A stretch of 51,176 bases of DNA from assembly GCA_028286665.1 (NCBI GenBank), contig JAQBRD010000019.1:1-51176 (forward strand), given 5' to 3'. This document shows, piece by piece, positions 39,201 through 46,925 of this stretch. The stretch comes from Candidatus Tayloriibacteriota bacterium. GTDB taxonomy: Bacteria > Patescibacteriota > Minisyncoccia > Phycocordibacterales > PALSA-1337. How positions within the stretch are numbered: position 1 is the stretch's first letter; each line of letters opens with the position of its first letter. The notes under the pieces were generated by a model. It did no database searches, was not told the origin of the DNA, and saw only the letters and a program-made list of their open reading frames with translations. The position numbers and the translations under genes are program-made.

Positions 39201-40862
39201 TTCGCAGTCGCGAATGCCGCTGATGTGGAGCAGCGGATCGCGCATGTGAAAGAGGGGCTGAAAGTCGCCGAAGGGCAGACTGTCCTGGAGAGGGTTTCGG
39301 ATATGTATTTGCGGCCTGCAGGACTGGAAAGCTTCGTTGAATTGCTCGATCGGATGCGCAATTCAAAGAGCGGAGCCGATGAGCGCAGCCGGCAGATGAT
39401 TGCGGATGCGCGGCAGAAAGCCGGCGGCGGCGATGTCGTCCTGGAATTGAGCGGCGGTGAATTCCTGAAGGGCGTGAACGCGAGATATATCGGAAATATC
39501 CTCCAGAACGGTTCTGTCGCAAAGGAGTTCTTGGGATCTGACGCTAGTTCCGATTCGACTCCGCTTGATACGGACATCAGCCTGGTTACGCCCGAGAATG
39601 CGGCGGGAGGTTTCACCAATTCGATCAGCAAATCCCTGGCAAATGGATATGGAGATATCCTCTTCGCGCTGAAGGATCGCGGACAGTATCAGCTGACTGC
39701 CGTAGGCCAGCCGGCGCGCGCAGAAGCGGGCAAGATGGAACTGTTCCAAACCGGAGCCCTCGGCAAGAGCCATTATGGCATCCGTACAGGCTTTCCAAGC
39801 ACCGAAATCGATTTCATGATCGTGAAAGACTTGGCTTCTCGTCCGAAAGATCTGGAGAACTTGTTTTTCGAGATCGCTCAGAACGGATATTACATACCGG
39901 TCGCCGATATTTCAGGAAAAGTCATATTCACTCCTGAAATGTACGACGAATACCGGAAGCTGTTTGCGGGACTTGAAAAATTCGACGGTTCAGAGCTCGA
40001 GCACCATCCGATCACGGAGAGCGAACTTTCATATGAAAAAGTGACCTCGATCGCCGAGGCTCTTCCTGAAGAGAATGATCGAGTTGAGCGTGCTACCCAG
40101 ACGATTCGCAGCGAAGTTGAGCGTGTCTTGGGCAGCATGGGGGTTGCGCTCCGTCAGGAGTTCGATACCGGCATTCTCGGAGCAGAGCTTCTGGATACGG
40201 GTTCGACCGGAAGGCATACGAATACTCCTGGAGACTTCGATTTCGACTTCAGCCTGAAGCTCGATGCGAAAGATTTCCCAAAATCTCCGCAGCTTGTTCG
40301 CGCCATCAAAGACGTTATGATTTTTGACAAAGACGACTCTCATCAGGAGGCTGGCGGGTATTATCAGCTGCGGGTCAAAGGCGTAACATCGATCGGCGGA
40401 CAGCAGCTGGATAAGGCTCTGGACATCGATATCGGATTCTCGAGCAAGTCTGACTTGAGCGCATACGGGTCTCATGACGCCATCCGAGACAAGCTCAAGC
40501 ATCTCAAGGGTCATGATGGCCCGGAAGCCTATGAGCAGACTGTCGCCAATATCATCTTGGCAAAGCAGATATTGAAGGAAGGCCATGCATATAAAAAGCA
40601 GGAAGACGGAGGATTCGGCGGCATCGGCGTGGAAAATTGGATACTGGGGCATGGAGGAAATATCGAGGAAGCTTTCAGAAGCTTCAGGGATGCTGCCTAT
40701 GAGAATGGACAGAAAGTGCCTTATGAAATATTCAAGGAGAAATACAAGATCCTGGATCCGGGCATCAATATCAAGTATTCGGGCCACGATGATTTCATCC
40801 GCGTGCTGAAGCCTGGAGGATATGATGCGATGCTCAGGACTATTGAAAACTATCTGAGTTAG
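36285..40862 (+). CDS. Giant protein with C-terminal class I nucleotidyltransferase domain
   Basis: 1525 residues with no signal peptide or membrane segment, so cytoplasmic. Residues 1 to about 1000 are mainly helical and may contain alpha-solenoid repeats. Residues about 1050-1215 look like a separate alpha/beta domain (NGYGDILFALKD near 1118; HYGIRTGFPSTEIDF near 1162). The C-terminal ~240 residues carry a polymerase-beta-type nucleotidyltransferase fold: GSTGRHTNTPGDFDFDF with G1306-S1307 and Asp 1317/1319/1321, and a third acidic strand LDIDIGF with Asp 1380/1382. The following helical part (KKQEDGGFGGIGVENW) recalls archaeal CCA-adding enzymes. All predicted catalytic acids are present. 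Its natural role is unknown. Confidence 0.75.
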   Translation: MTSVSEKPKAIDEKAEHAIAQAPEVLGIDEADLNKLAEEASAEIAAVQGDIIASADQRVETAPASVGLSQEKAAAIYSSGGFAERIEGIKAKISDFAESANVKIDLMRLKLQGIENPERVLAVARYLEESAVETESHHRNIKKSNAAGIEKQSEKFRKQGFEVKAFESSDKDTMNIYATKETPYSFNAGKSKYLAKDIEKMAAKNDPIKLLEALRDAGYQIDITKGGTFKDYYGLRDLAKNADVLPLLEKLKSFGGASVAHDFGKRGEEAMRDLSKLATKDAAEHLLTPEAEKNIERVSSLLGKPIDLNMLESWIRLSKDPALMEILSLSKPAERDEPYAESSMMHRLEIIKEAGIGNEYAALLKDGFSEKSIGKLYGHHTEKTAKDLRSAAEAFEADPELKKLALGMEKVFAADAYDEQDILNKETIEKLQELAREIPAASAAFSNLADLGLRGGSWHMDLAHLLDRNNPENVFACKEILEVIAEPDFKDFFASCEKSGYKFTLADFFNEYPKSNRLIESYRYEPFRSAIESESGQALAEHLGIFKVPMNQWNIWILGSLSKIPDSLPTLVKLEEKYSYAYDPNSNENNNASYNLTMLLNDHQELLSKLFEPQKVETMRLLNAEFGIALSLVGAQEFSDIAEDADFIAALNNPESVAFAKAVLKDENKDINTIKALFSCNPAFRPIIEKMVKEFDYAPRGTYDMSYEYDEEKDREVGKRQLVLADAAKFQELLDNPILLEIQQHLESVGMRKNPLTCTKELKVISENNLLPMLEQCQSSPKTQEFLWNNLEAAISISRLSPEKVSTYLEIFQKIGDSPSQEIQRLKDSLLSQLSESEHPIEDYQKIESIFIKNNIPTVGKIYGVFETLHGPEVLERTIKSMENVSPVLKEASTRKRYYTLYQDLLKVHIESGNRSLKEYAEIFQSGGQLIERFESAGLESLSPREQEQLRYFVGKLETLQSKSALDSADDAFAVANAADVEQRIAHVKEGLKVAEGQTVLERVSDMYLRPAGLESFVELLDRMRNSKSGADERSRQMIADARQKAGGGDVVLELSGGEFLKGVNARYIGNILQNGSVAKEFLGSDASSDSTPLDTDISLVTPENAAGGFTNSISKSLANGYGDILFALKDRGQYQLTAVGQPARAEAGKMELFQTGALGKSHYGIRTGFPSTEIDFMIVKDLASRPKDLENLFFEIAQNGYYIPVADISGKVIFTPEMYDEYRKLFAGLEKFDGSELEHHPITESELSYEKVTSIAEALPEENDRVERATQTIRSEVERVLGSMGVALRQEFDTGILGAELLDTGSTGRHTNTPGDFDFDFSLKLDAKDFPKSPQLVRAIKDVMIFDKDDSHQEAGGYYQLRVKGVTSIGGQQLDKALDIDIGFSSKSDLSAYGSHDAIRDKLKHLKGHDGPEAYEQTVANIILAKQILKEGHAYKKQEDGGFGGIGVENWILGHGGNIEEAFRSFRDAAYENGQKVPYEIFKEKYKILDPGINIKYSGHDDFIRVLKPGGYDAMLRTIENYLS

Positions 40863-40943
40863 CCCGATGCCCTCCATAATTCCTCATAAAAAACGAAGCC
40901 CCCACATCAAGTAGGAGCTCTGTTGCGGATTTTCGCCAGCTGA

Positions 40944-41276
40944 TCATTCAGTGGTGACGATTACATCCATTTCTGGCCAATTCTTCCATTCGAAACCTTT
41001 GCATCGCTGCACGGGCAATGGCTCTATCCATTCGCCGAATATCTCGGTTGCTTTCTCGAGAGGCAATTTCGCCATCTCCGAGAACTGCTTCTTGATAGCT
41101 GGCACGAAGATCTTCTCAAAGAAATCCGGCATGTCGTCTGCTGTCAGGCGCATTCCTGGAAATAGCTTCTTGAGCAGCCGGACGATCTTCTCAGGCCAGC
41201 CTTCTTTCTCTCTGAGCGTTGCGATGGGTTTGTCGTGGAATATGCTCCAGATAAGTTCGGTGGGGAATTTCTTCAT
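40944..41276 (-). CDS. Small soluble protein of unknown function
   Basis: 110 residues, MKKFPTELIWSIFHDKPIATL, helical with Trp/Phe-rich stretches, no membrane segment or known motif. The frame stays open to 41366, but those codons cross a full-consensus promoter (TTGACA-17-TATAAT, 41329-41357), so the ATG at 41276 is chosen; the leader is then about 46 nt. It faces away from the asparaginase-like gene. Its stop is convergent with the giant gene, 81 bp away, with only a weak hairpin between. Confidence 0.65.
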   Translation of the reverse strand: MKKFPTELIWSIFHDKPIATLREKEGWPEKIVRLLKKLFPGMRLTADDMPDFFEKIFVPAIKKQFSEMAKLPLEKATEIFGEWIEPLPVQRCKGFEWKNWPEMDVIVTTE

Positions 41277-41328
41277 AGGGTAGTTGCGGGGTTGCGGTTG
41301 TATTTCAGCGAGCTGATTGTTCGGGAGT

Positions 41329-41357
41329 ATTATAACCCTCAATGTGTTGCATGTCAA
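41329..41357 (-). promoter_or_regulatory. Full-consensus sigma-70 promoter
   Basis: Minus strand: TTGACA (41357-41352), exactly 17 bp, TATAAT (41334-41329). It matches the consensus at all 12 positions, the best promoter in the window, yet it serves a short unknown gene. Confidence 0.85.
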
Positions 41358-41407
41358 ACAAAGCATGCGCTCAGGTTTCTGGTGTACAATGGATGCATCA
41401 AAAATAT

Positions 41408-41905
41408 ATGAAACCCCGCATCACCTTCATCACCACCGGCGGCACGTACGACAAGGATTATGCAATCGGTGCCGGCTCCTACGACTTCATCATTGCAGAT
41501 TCGGCCATCCCGCAGGTCCTCGCGCCGGTAAATCCGAATTTCGATTCGGAGATCATTTCACTTCTCCGCAAAGACAGCACCGATATCACTGATGCTGATC
41601 GCAAGCTGATCTTCGACGCGTGCGCGAAAGCCGCGAGCGGCAAGATCATCATCACGCACGGGACGGACACAATGACTGAAACGGCGAAGGTTCTTTCGGC
41701 AATCGAAGATAAGACCATCATTCTCACGGGCAGTTCGAAGCCTCAGTCCTTCAAAGTAACCGATGCCGAATTCAATCTCGGCATGGCCGTTGCGGCGGTA
41801 CAGACTCTGCAGGCCGGCGTCTACATCATCATGAGCGGCAGGATCTATCCGTGGGACGGATGCCGGAAAGATCCGAAGACCGGCCAATTCGTCGAGAAGT
41901 TTTGA
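41408..41905 (+). CDS. Asparaginase-like protein, N-terminal domain only
   Basis: 165 residues from the ATG at 41408. The type I/II asparaginase motifs TTGGTYDK (first catalytic Thr) and THGTDTMTETAKVL (second Thr-Asp) are present, with ILTGSSKPQS in place of the usual TGAMRP. Normal asparaginases have about 330 residues in two domains and an active site completed at the dimer interface; here the C-terminal domain is absent and the product ends FVEKF with no frameshifted remainder. It may be a stand-alone family related to asparaginase, with altered substrate or none. TACAAT (41385-41390) lies 17 nt before the ATG. Confidence 0.75.
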   Translation: MKPRITFITTGGTYDKDYAIGAGSYDFIIADSAIPQVLAPVNPNFDSEIISLLRKDSTDITDADRKLIFDACAKAASGKIIITHGTDTMTETAKVLSAIEDKTIILTGSSKPQSFKVTDAEFNLGMAVAAVQTLQAGVYIIMSGRIYPWDGCRKDPKTGQFVEKF

Positions 41906-41935
41906 TGCTATTATATGAGGACATAACCAACACAA

Positions 41936-43090
41936 ATGAACGAAACATCATTCAAGCCTGAAGCGATCGGCCAGCCGAAAGTGAAAGACGTCCGCGACTA
42001 TTTTCCGCTGACCCGATTTCACCGGGAGGCGACGGAGATCGATACGGATCCTTCGCATCCGTGGGGCGCAGTGCACAATCACGAGACCATCAAGGATGAT
42101 TTCGGAACGATCGTCGTCGGCGAATGCTTCGAATCCAGGGACGCTCCGAAAGGCCTCCTCATCGCGGAAAAGGCGAATGACGGCGAAAGCTCCTCGCTCT
42201 ATCTCGACGCGCTTGATCCGCTCCATGCAGACCAGGTCTACGAGCTCGTCACGAAATTGAGCGTGCACCTCGATCATGAGAAGCGGCATGAATTCATCCG
42301 GAAAGTAATCGAAGATGCTCCGAAGCTCGAGCCTGGAGATGTCGTTGCGGAGAAGCTCGGCCTCGACCTGCTCGACCTCCTGCCTGATCTTCAGGAAGAG
42401 GAAGCTGTCGAGGAATCCGTGTGCAAGCACCCGATCATGGAGAAATTCGAAGATCCGAAGCAGCGCGAGCAGTTCGAGGATTTCATCCTGAAAGTCGCGC
42501 AGAAGATGCCGGAAGGGCTGATCCAAGGAAAGCTCGACCAGATGGCCGAGGATACCAGCTTCACGCACGACCTGTTCGGCAAAAATTATCCGATGTTCTT
42601 CAATGATTCGCTCGCTTGGGTCGTGAAGTCGCGCGAAGATACCCGAGCTGACTATGAGCTGCTCCGCCGCCAGGAGCCGGAAAAATATGCCGTGAAGGAT
42701 ATGATCACGAATCCCGTGACGACGAAAGCCGCTCTTTCGAATGTGCTTTCAGGAATGCCGATCGAATCGCTGCCTGATGCGAATCGGATGCAGCTCGGAC
42801 ATCCGCATGCGGAAATCGTGGAGCTCGAGAGCGTCGTCGGCTTCATCGGCGAAGAAAATCCACAAGGCTGGGAAGTGAGCGATTCGAATGGCCGCGGACT
42901 CGACCGCATCTTTGACCTCGCGCATGAATTCCAGGATGGAGGCCGCGACGTGACCGAAAGCGACCCGATCCAAGTCACCAAAGTCGATGGCAAATACTAT
43001 ATCTCGAATGACGGCCGCCACCGCGTCGCTGCGCTCAAGGCGCTCGGCGTGAAGGAGGCGCCGATGCTCGTGAAGGAAGTCGTCGCGTAA
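41936..43090 (+). CDS. Protein with C-terminal ParB/sulfiredoxin-like domain
   Basis: 384 residues. The last ~60 residues (DPIQVTKVDGKYYISNDGRHRVAALKALG) match the ParB N-terminal/sulfiredoxin fold: the GRHRxxA box is the nucleotide-binding core of ParB-like CTPases and of Srx. The first ~250 residues are acidic and unrecognised, with a His-rich stretch near 50 (PWGAVHNHETIKDD). There is no ParB-type helix-turn-helix after the box, so it is not a chromosome-partition ParB. It could be an ATP- or CTP-using enzyme or a regulatory protein. An extended -10 (TGC-TATTAT, 41909-41914) lies upstream. Confidence 0.65.
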   Translation: MNETSFKPEAIGQPKVKDVRDYFPLTRFHREATEIDTDPSHPWGAVHNHETIKDDFGTIVVGECFESRDAPKGLLIAEKANDGESSSLYLDALDPLHADQVYELVTKLSVHLDHEKRHEFIRKVIEDAPKLEPGDVVAEKLGLDLLDLLPDLQEEEAVEESVCKHPIMEKFEDPKQREQFEDFILKVAQKMPEGLIQGKLDQMAEDTSFTHDLFGKNYPMFFNDSLAWVVKSREDTRADYELLRRQEPEKYAVKDMITNPVTTKAALSNVLSGMPIESLPDANRMQLGHPHAEIVELESVVGFIGEENPQGWEVSDSNGRGLDRIFDLAHEFQDGGRDVTESDPIQVTKVDGKYYISNDGRHRVAALKALGVKEAPMLVKEVVA

Positions 43091-43099
43091 TCTCAACCC

Positions 43100-43678
43100 A
43101 TGGCATCTCGCACAGGAACCTTCATCATAATCATCGGACCGTCCGGATCAGGCAAGACCGAGCTTGTGCGGGCGCTTCTTCAGAGAGTGCCGAATTCGGC
43201 GCGCATGATCACTGCGACGACGAGGCAGCCGCGGCCGCATGAGCGGCATGGAAGGGAATATTTCTTCCTCGAAAGGTCGGAATTCGAGAAGGGCATCGCA
43301 CGCGGCGATTTCTTCGAGCATGCTGAGGTGTACGGCAATCTGTACGGCCTATCGAGGCATATCCTCGATGGTTTCCTCGAGAAGAATGATTTCGTATTTC
43401 TCATCATCGACGAGCAGGGAGCTCGGCGGCTCAAGACGGACATGCCGGAGTCCTTCGCGATCTTCATCCGGCCTGATTCGATCGCGGACCTGGAGAAACG
43501 CTTGATCACAGCACGTCCCGAAACGCCGAAAGAAGAGCTGCGGAAGCGCATCGATACTGCGCGGCATGAGCTGTCGATGGCTGATGAGTTCGATGCTGTC
43601 GTCGAGAATTTCGACGGCCGGTTCGGGGAGACGGTCGAGAACACGCTGAAGATCCTGGCTCGATTTCAAAAAAAATAA
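43100..43678 (+). CDS. gmk: Guanylate kinase-like protein
   Basis: 192 residues. P-loop GPSGSGKTEL near residue 12, the GMP-binding region TATTRQPRPHERHGREYFFL and EHAEVYGNLYG match guanylate kinase, which converts GMP to GDP with ATP. In canonical Gmk the mononucleotide motif is TTRxPRxGE; here it is TTRQPRPHERHG, slightly changed, and the lid region ARPETPKEELRKRI replaces RGTDSEE...R, so substrate preference may differ. Ten bases after the ParB-like gene and 7 bases before the carboxypeptidase gene, probably one operon. Confidence 0.82.
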   Translation: MASRTGTFIIIIGPSGSGKTELVRALLQRVPNSARMITATTRQPRPHERHGREYFFLERSEFEKGIARGDFFEHAEVYGNLYGLSRHILDGFLEKNDFVFLIIDEQGARRLKTDMPESFAIFIRPDSIADLEKRLITARPETPKEELRKRIDTARHELSMADEFDAVVENFDGRFGETVENTLKILARFQKK

Positions 43679-43685
43679 TAAATAT

Positions 43686-44414
43686 ATGTCACCTTTCATC
43701 ATTGCCGATTTCGATAAGAATCTCATCGCGTCCGTCGTCGACATTATCGAAGCGGAAAAGACACGCCAGGGAAATGCCAGCCGCGTCGCGACGTATGATT
43801 TCGACGGGCTCTATGCGCTCTTCTCCGAGGAGCAGCGTCCGTCGGTCGAGGCTCTTTTCGAAAAATACATGAAGATCGATCCGCTCGCCTACGGCTTCAA
43901 AGGCGAATATCTCGGCATCGTGCCGGTGCCTGCGGATCTCGTGACGCTGACGGATCAGAAGTGCATTATTGCTGGAAATGAGAAAATAATTCCGCCGCAA
44001 TTCATCGCTCGCGACGCGTACGATGCATATGTGAAAATGAATGAAGCGATGCAGGCTGCTCTCGGCCGTCCGCTCTTCATCGAGTCCGCATACCGCTCGC
44101 CGGCGTATCAGATGTTCGTCCTTTTCTACTATCTGAAGCAGAATGATTTCGATATTGCGAAGACGCTCAAGCGCGTAGCGATGCCCGGCTACAGCGAGCA
44201 TAACTATCCGCCGAAGCAGGCGCTCGACGTCATGAATGTCGATGGCAGTTCGACTGACGAAGAGCCTTTCAAGTTCGATGAGACTGCGGAATATCAATGG
44301 CTCACCGAGAATGCCGGCCGATTCGGCTTCACCATGTCGTACCCGAAAGACAATCCGAAAGGAATCATGTATGAGCCGTGGCACTGGAGTTTTGACTCGC
44401 GTACTGTTTTGTGA
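43686..44414 (+). CDS. VanY-type D-alanyl-D-alanine carboxypeptidase
   Basis: 242 residues. The zinc-site motifs of the VanY/M15 peptidase family are present: SEHNYPPKQALDV (SxHxxGxAxD type, first His and Asp) and EPWHW (general base Glu and third ligand His); ESAYRSPAYQMFVLF is the usual strand before them. The enzyme trims the terminal D-Ala from peptidoglycan stem peptides. No signal peptide or N-terminal membrane helix is seen, which is odd for an enzyme acting outside the membrane; it may act on precursors in the cytoplasm or be exported another way. It follows the gmk-like gene by 7 nt. Confidence 0.83.
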   Translation: MSPFIIADFDKNLIASVVDIIEAEKTRQGNASRVATYDFDGLYALFSEEQRPSVEALFEKYMKIDPLAYGFKGEYLGIVPVPADLVTLTDQKCIIAGNEKIIPPQFIARDAYDAYVKMNEAMQAALGRPLFIESAYRSPAYQMFVLFYYLKQNDFDIAKTLKRVAMPGYSEHNYPPKQALDVMNVDGSSTDEEPFKFDETAEYQWLTENAGRFGFTMSYPKDNPKGIMYEPWHWSFDSRTVL

Positions 44415-44657
44415 CAGCATAGTGCCAGATAAGCTATTTGAAGATGAATTGAAGCATTGAGCGCAGCTTTGCGCGCATTTTCTGTTTGCTGACTGCTGTC
44501 GGCGTGCGGAAGTGCCCGGAAAGCTGCGTTCGCTCGGTGCGCAGCAAATCAACCTATTGGTTTTCCTGACGGAAAAGAAGGCCGAATATCATTTCATGAT
44601 GCTCGATCTCAAACAGGCGGTTCGTTGCGCTTTCCGAAAAAGTGCCTCAATTCAACC
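44415..44657. other. Gene-free stretch with a long-loop inverted repeat
   Basis: No gene is supported here. CGCAGCTTT (44462-44470) and AAAGCTGCG (44520-44528) form a 9-bp inverted repeat across a 49-nt loop. There is no T-run, so its role is unclear. Confidence 0.35.
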
Positions 44658-45323
44658 ATGAACTTACCAAAGAACGCTCCGAAATGGGCACAGCAATCGA
44701 TGCTGGGGCCTGAGACTGAAGGCATTCCTCGTCTCGGTCAATGGGTAACTGTGGAAAAATACGCCGACTTCATTGTCGTCAGATTGATGAGCGGGAAGAG
44801 ACGCGCTGGCAAACCAACGGGAGAGTCGCTCCTGATACGCACGTTCGCTACCCGGGATGAGATTGGAAATCACAGTGATGAATTCAAAATCATCGATCAG
44901 GAACGCATCAAAACTGCAGAGATCGCTGGCTATGAGCCGCTGGGTCTGAATGATGAGGAAGCTGAACGGCTTTTCTTTCTCCGCAGAGGCCGGACGCCTT
45001 TGGAAAAAATATTACTATCCAGAGGGCGTGCCGTGTTTCGGTCTGTGAAGCCGGAAGTGTTCAAAGAGATCGTTCGCGCGCTCGATGACGAGTATCGCGT
45101 TCAGGTCTGCGCAAAGAATAATCTGGTTCAAATTCTTAAAGGTCTGAAGATGCCTGATCTCATCATGTTCGTGAAAGTCGCAGCGTGGGTTTTCCATGGG
45201 ATGCAGCTTCCTGGATATCGGAAAAGTCCGAAATGGAAAAGCACCGGGGGACGCCGCCATAGAACCAACACTCCGCCATCCCTTCGCGTCAATCCTCAGT
45301 TTCCAAATAGCATTGCCGCTTAG
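44658..45323 (+). CDS. Unknown protein with basic C-terminal tail
   Basis: 221 residues from the ATG at 44658; a TTG at 44625 is open but less likely. The N-terminal half is beta-rich (GQWVTVEKYADFIVVRLMSGKR) and may be a small barrel; the middle is helical (PLEKILLSRGRAVFRSVKPE); the end is basic and disordered (KSPKWKSTGGRRHRTN). No family is recognised. No promoter or Shine-Dalgarno stands out, but a strong terminator follows at 45355-45387. Confidence 0.5.
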   Translation: MNLPKNAPKWAQQSMLGPETEGIPRLGQWVTVEKYADFIVVRLMSGKRRAGKPTGESLLIRTFATRDEIGNHSDEFKIIDQERIKTAEIAGYEPLGLNDEEAERLFFLRRGRTPLEKILLSRGRAVFRSVKPEVFKEIVRALDDEYRVQVCAKNNLVQILKGLKMPDLIMFVKVAAWVFHGMQLPGYRKSPKWKSTGGRRHRTNTPPSLRVNPQFPNSIAA

Positions 45324-45354
45324 CTCCGATAGTTCCGTTCCTTCGAATGATTCA

Positions 45355-45387
45355 AGCCGCCGAGATGTGACAACTCGGCGGCTTTTC
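45355..45387 (+). terminator. Terminator before trhO
   Basis: AAGCCGCCGAG (45355-45365) pairs with CTCGGCGGCTT (45375-45385), followed by TT. Confidence 0.85.
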
Positions 45388-45422
45388 AGTTGTGCGTTTC
45401 TATTTTCAGCCTGCGCTTTTTG

Positions 45423-45431
45423 TGGTATATA
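45423..45431 (+). promoter_or_regulatory. Extended -10 promoter of trhO, leaderless layout
   Basis: TGG-TATATA (hexamer 45426-45431) ends exactly 6 nt before the ATG at 45438. Confidence 0.55.
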
Positions 45432-45437
45432 TACGGC

Positions 45438-46328
45438 ATGAATACGATACTCCTGTATTACAAATACGCCGATATCGCCGATCCTGAGAAGCTCGCATCA
45501 GAGCAGCGGGAGCTTTGTGCGCGCTTCAATTTCAAATCCCGCATCATCGTGGCGAAAGAAGGAATCAATGGCACGCTCGAAGGCAAGACCGCGGACACCG
45601 AGGAATATATCCGCATCATGCGAGCCGATCCTCGTTTCGCCGATATGCATTTCAAGAAAAGCGAAGGGACTCCTGCGGGCGACGCTTTCCATCGCGCTTC
45701 AGTGAAAGTCCGAAAGGAGATCGTGAGCGCGCATCTCGATGACAATGATCCGAAGACCGGCGATGTGAATCCGACCCGGGTGACTGGCAAGCGCCTCACT
45801 CCCGAAGAGCTCCACAGATGGTATGAGGAAGGACGCGAATTCACCATCGTCGACATGCGGAATGACTATGAGCACGTCGTCGGGCATTTCCGCGGCTCGA
45901 TATTGCCGAAGCTTTCGAATTTCCGCGACCTGCCGCAGGTGACTGAACGCGAGCTCGTTCCTGCCGGCCTCAAGCAGAAGACCGTGCTCACGGTCTGCAC
46001 TGGAGGCGTGCGCTGCGAAAAAGCCTCAGGCTATCTCGTGAAGCGCGGCTTCGAGGATGTCTACCAGCTCGACGGAGGCATCGTCTCATATATGGAAAAA
46101 TATCCAGGAAAGGATTTCCTCGGGTCGCTCTATGTCTTCGACGAACGCAAGACGATGCATTTCACTCCGGCCGACAAGCATCAGATCATCGGCAAATGCG
46201 AACAGTGCAAAGGCCTATCCGAACGCTATGTGAATTGCGCGAATCTTTCGTGTCATGCGCATATTATCGTCTGTCAGGCGTGCGCGCCTGCAGAAGCGGA
46301 GGCTTTCTGCGCGAAGTGCAAAAAATAG
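45438..46328 (+). CDS. trhO: tRNA uridine-34 hydroxylase TrhO (rhodanese family)
   Basis: 296 residues. TrhO (YceA) forms 5-hydroxyuridine at the wobble base of certain tRNAs with molecular oxygen. Family hallmarks: the N-terminal acylphosphatase-like domain with GINGTLEG, the linker RLTPEELHRWYEE, and the rhodanese domain with active-site CTGGVRCEKASGYL and LDGGIVSYMEKYP. The C-terminus has the Cys clusters CEQCKG, CANLSC and CQAC expected for metal binding. The frame is open to 45390, but the ATG at 45438 gives the family N-terminus MNTILLYYKYADI and has TATATA exactly 6 nt upstream. Confidence 0.9.
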   Translation: MNTILLYYKYADIADPEKLASEQRELCARFNFKSRIIVAKEGINGTLEGKTADTEEYIRIMRADPRFADMHFKKSEGTPAGDAFHRASVKVRKEIVSAHLDDNDPKTGDVNPTRVTGKRLTPEELHRWYEEGREFTIVDMRNDYEHVVGHFRGSILPKLSNFRDLPQVTERELVPAGLKQKTVLTVCTGGVRCEKASGYLVKRGFEDVYQLDGGIVSYMEKYPGKDFLGSLYVFDERKTMHFTPADKHQIIGKCEQCKGLSERYVNCANLSCHAHIIVCQACAPAEAEAFCAKCKK

Positions 46329-46919
46329 TTATTTCTTGAGGCCAGTTTTTGCTTTTTCCAATGCTTCGGTTTCTTCTGCTGAGAGGTCGAATTCTGCCTT
46401 GCTGCCTTTCACAGATTTTGAGAAGACGCTCACATGCTCGCGGGAATAGAGGCTTGAGAGGACGACACCGTCGCCTTCTTCGTTGAGGAAAGCCGTAGCG
46501 AAGCTCTGGTTGCCGCCGGAACCGGTGCCCTTGAACGGATTGAAGCGGATGGTCTGGACTGATTGGACGCTGCGGCGGAGGCGCTTCTCGACTGTCTCGA
46601 GGTATTTTTCGAGGCTAGTTCGGAATTCATCCATGTCCTTCGAATGCTCGCGGAGATACGCGATGGATTCGTCGAGGTTCTTCGAATCGACGCCGACGAG
46701 GAACTTGTTGAGCTTCGTATTGAGCTTCACGATCATGATGATGAGCGCGATCACGGCGATCGCGAGCACGATGATGAGGATCGTGTTGCTATTGAAAGAG
46801 AGGAATCCTGCAGTCGTCGCTGAGGATGAAATAGCAGGTGCTATGACCGGCATGACGCTCTCTGCGACAGTGTTTGCTGCAGATGTCGCAGCTGAAGTTG
46901 TGGCTGAAATTGGATCCAT
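46329..46919 (-). CDS. DUF4446 membrane protein
   Basis: 196 residues from the ATG at 46919 rather than 46955: TATACT lies exactly 6 nt upstream of it. A Ser/Thr/Ala-rich N-terminus outside, one membrane helix (about 45-67, TILIIVLAIAVIALIIMIVK), then a coiled coil (YLREHSKDMDEFRTSLEKYL) and the conserved DUF4446 block FNPFKGTGSGGNQSFA...DGVVLSSLYSRE. The family is common in Firmicutes and candidate-phyla bacteria and has no known function. Divergent from the cysteine desulfurase gene, 56 bp apart, so both promoters share this gap. Confidence 0.85.
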   Translation of the reverse strand: MDPISATTSAATSAANTVAESVMPVIAPAISSSATTAGFLSFNSNTILIIVLAIAVIALIIMIVKLNTKLNKFLVGVDSKNLDESIAYLREHSKDMDEFRTSLEKYLETVEKRLRRSVQSVQTIRFNPFKGTGSGGNQSFATAFLNEEGDGVVLSSLYSREHVSVFSKSVKGSKAEFDLSAEETEALEKAKTGLKK

Positions 46920-46925
46920 GTCCGT

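Noticed and set aside
40878-40943. Terminator between the giant gene and the 110-aa minus gene
   Set aside because: Only a weak imperfect stem (GAAGCC/GGAGCTC region) without a clear T-run.
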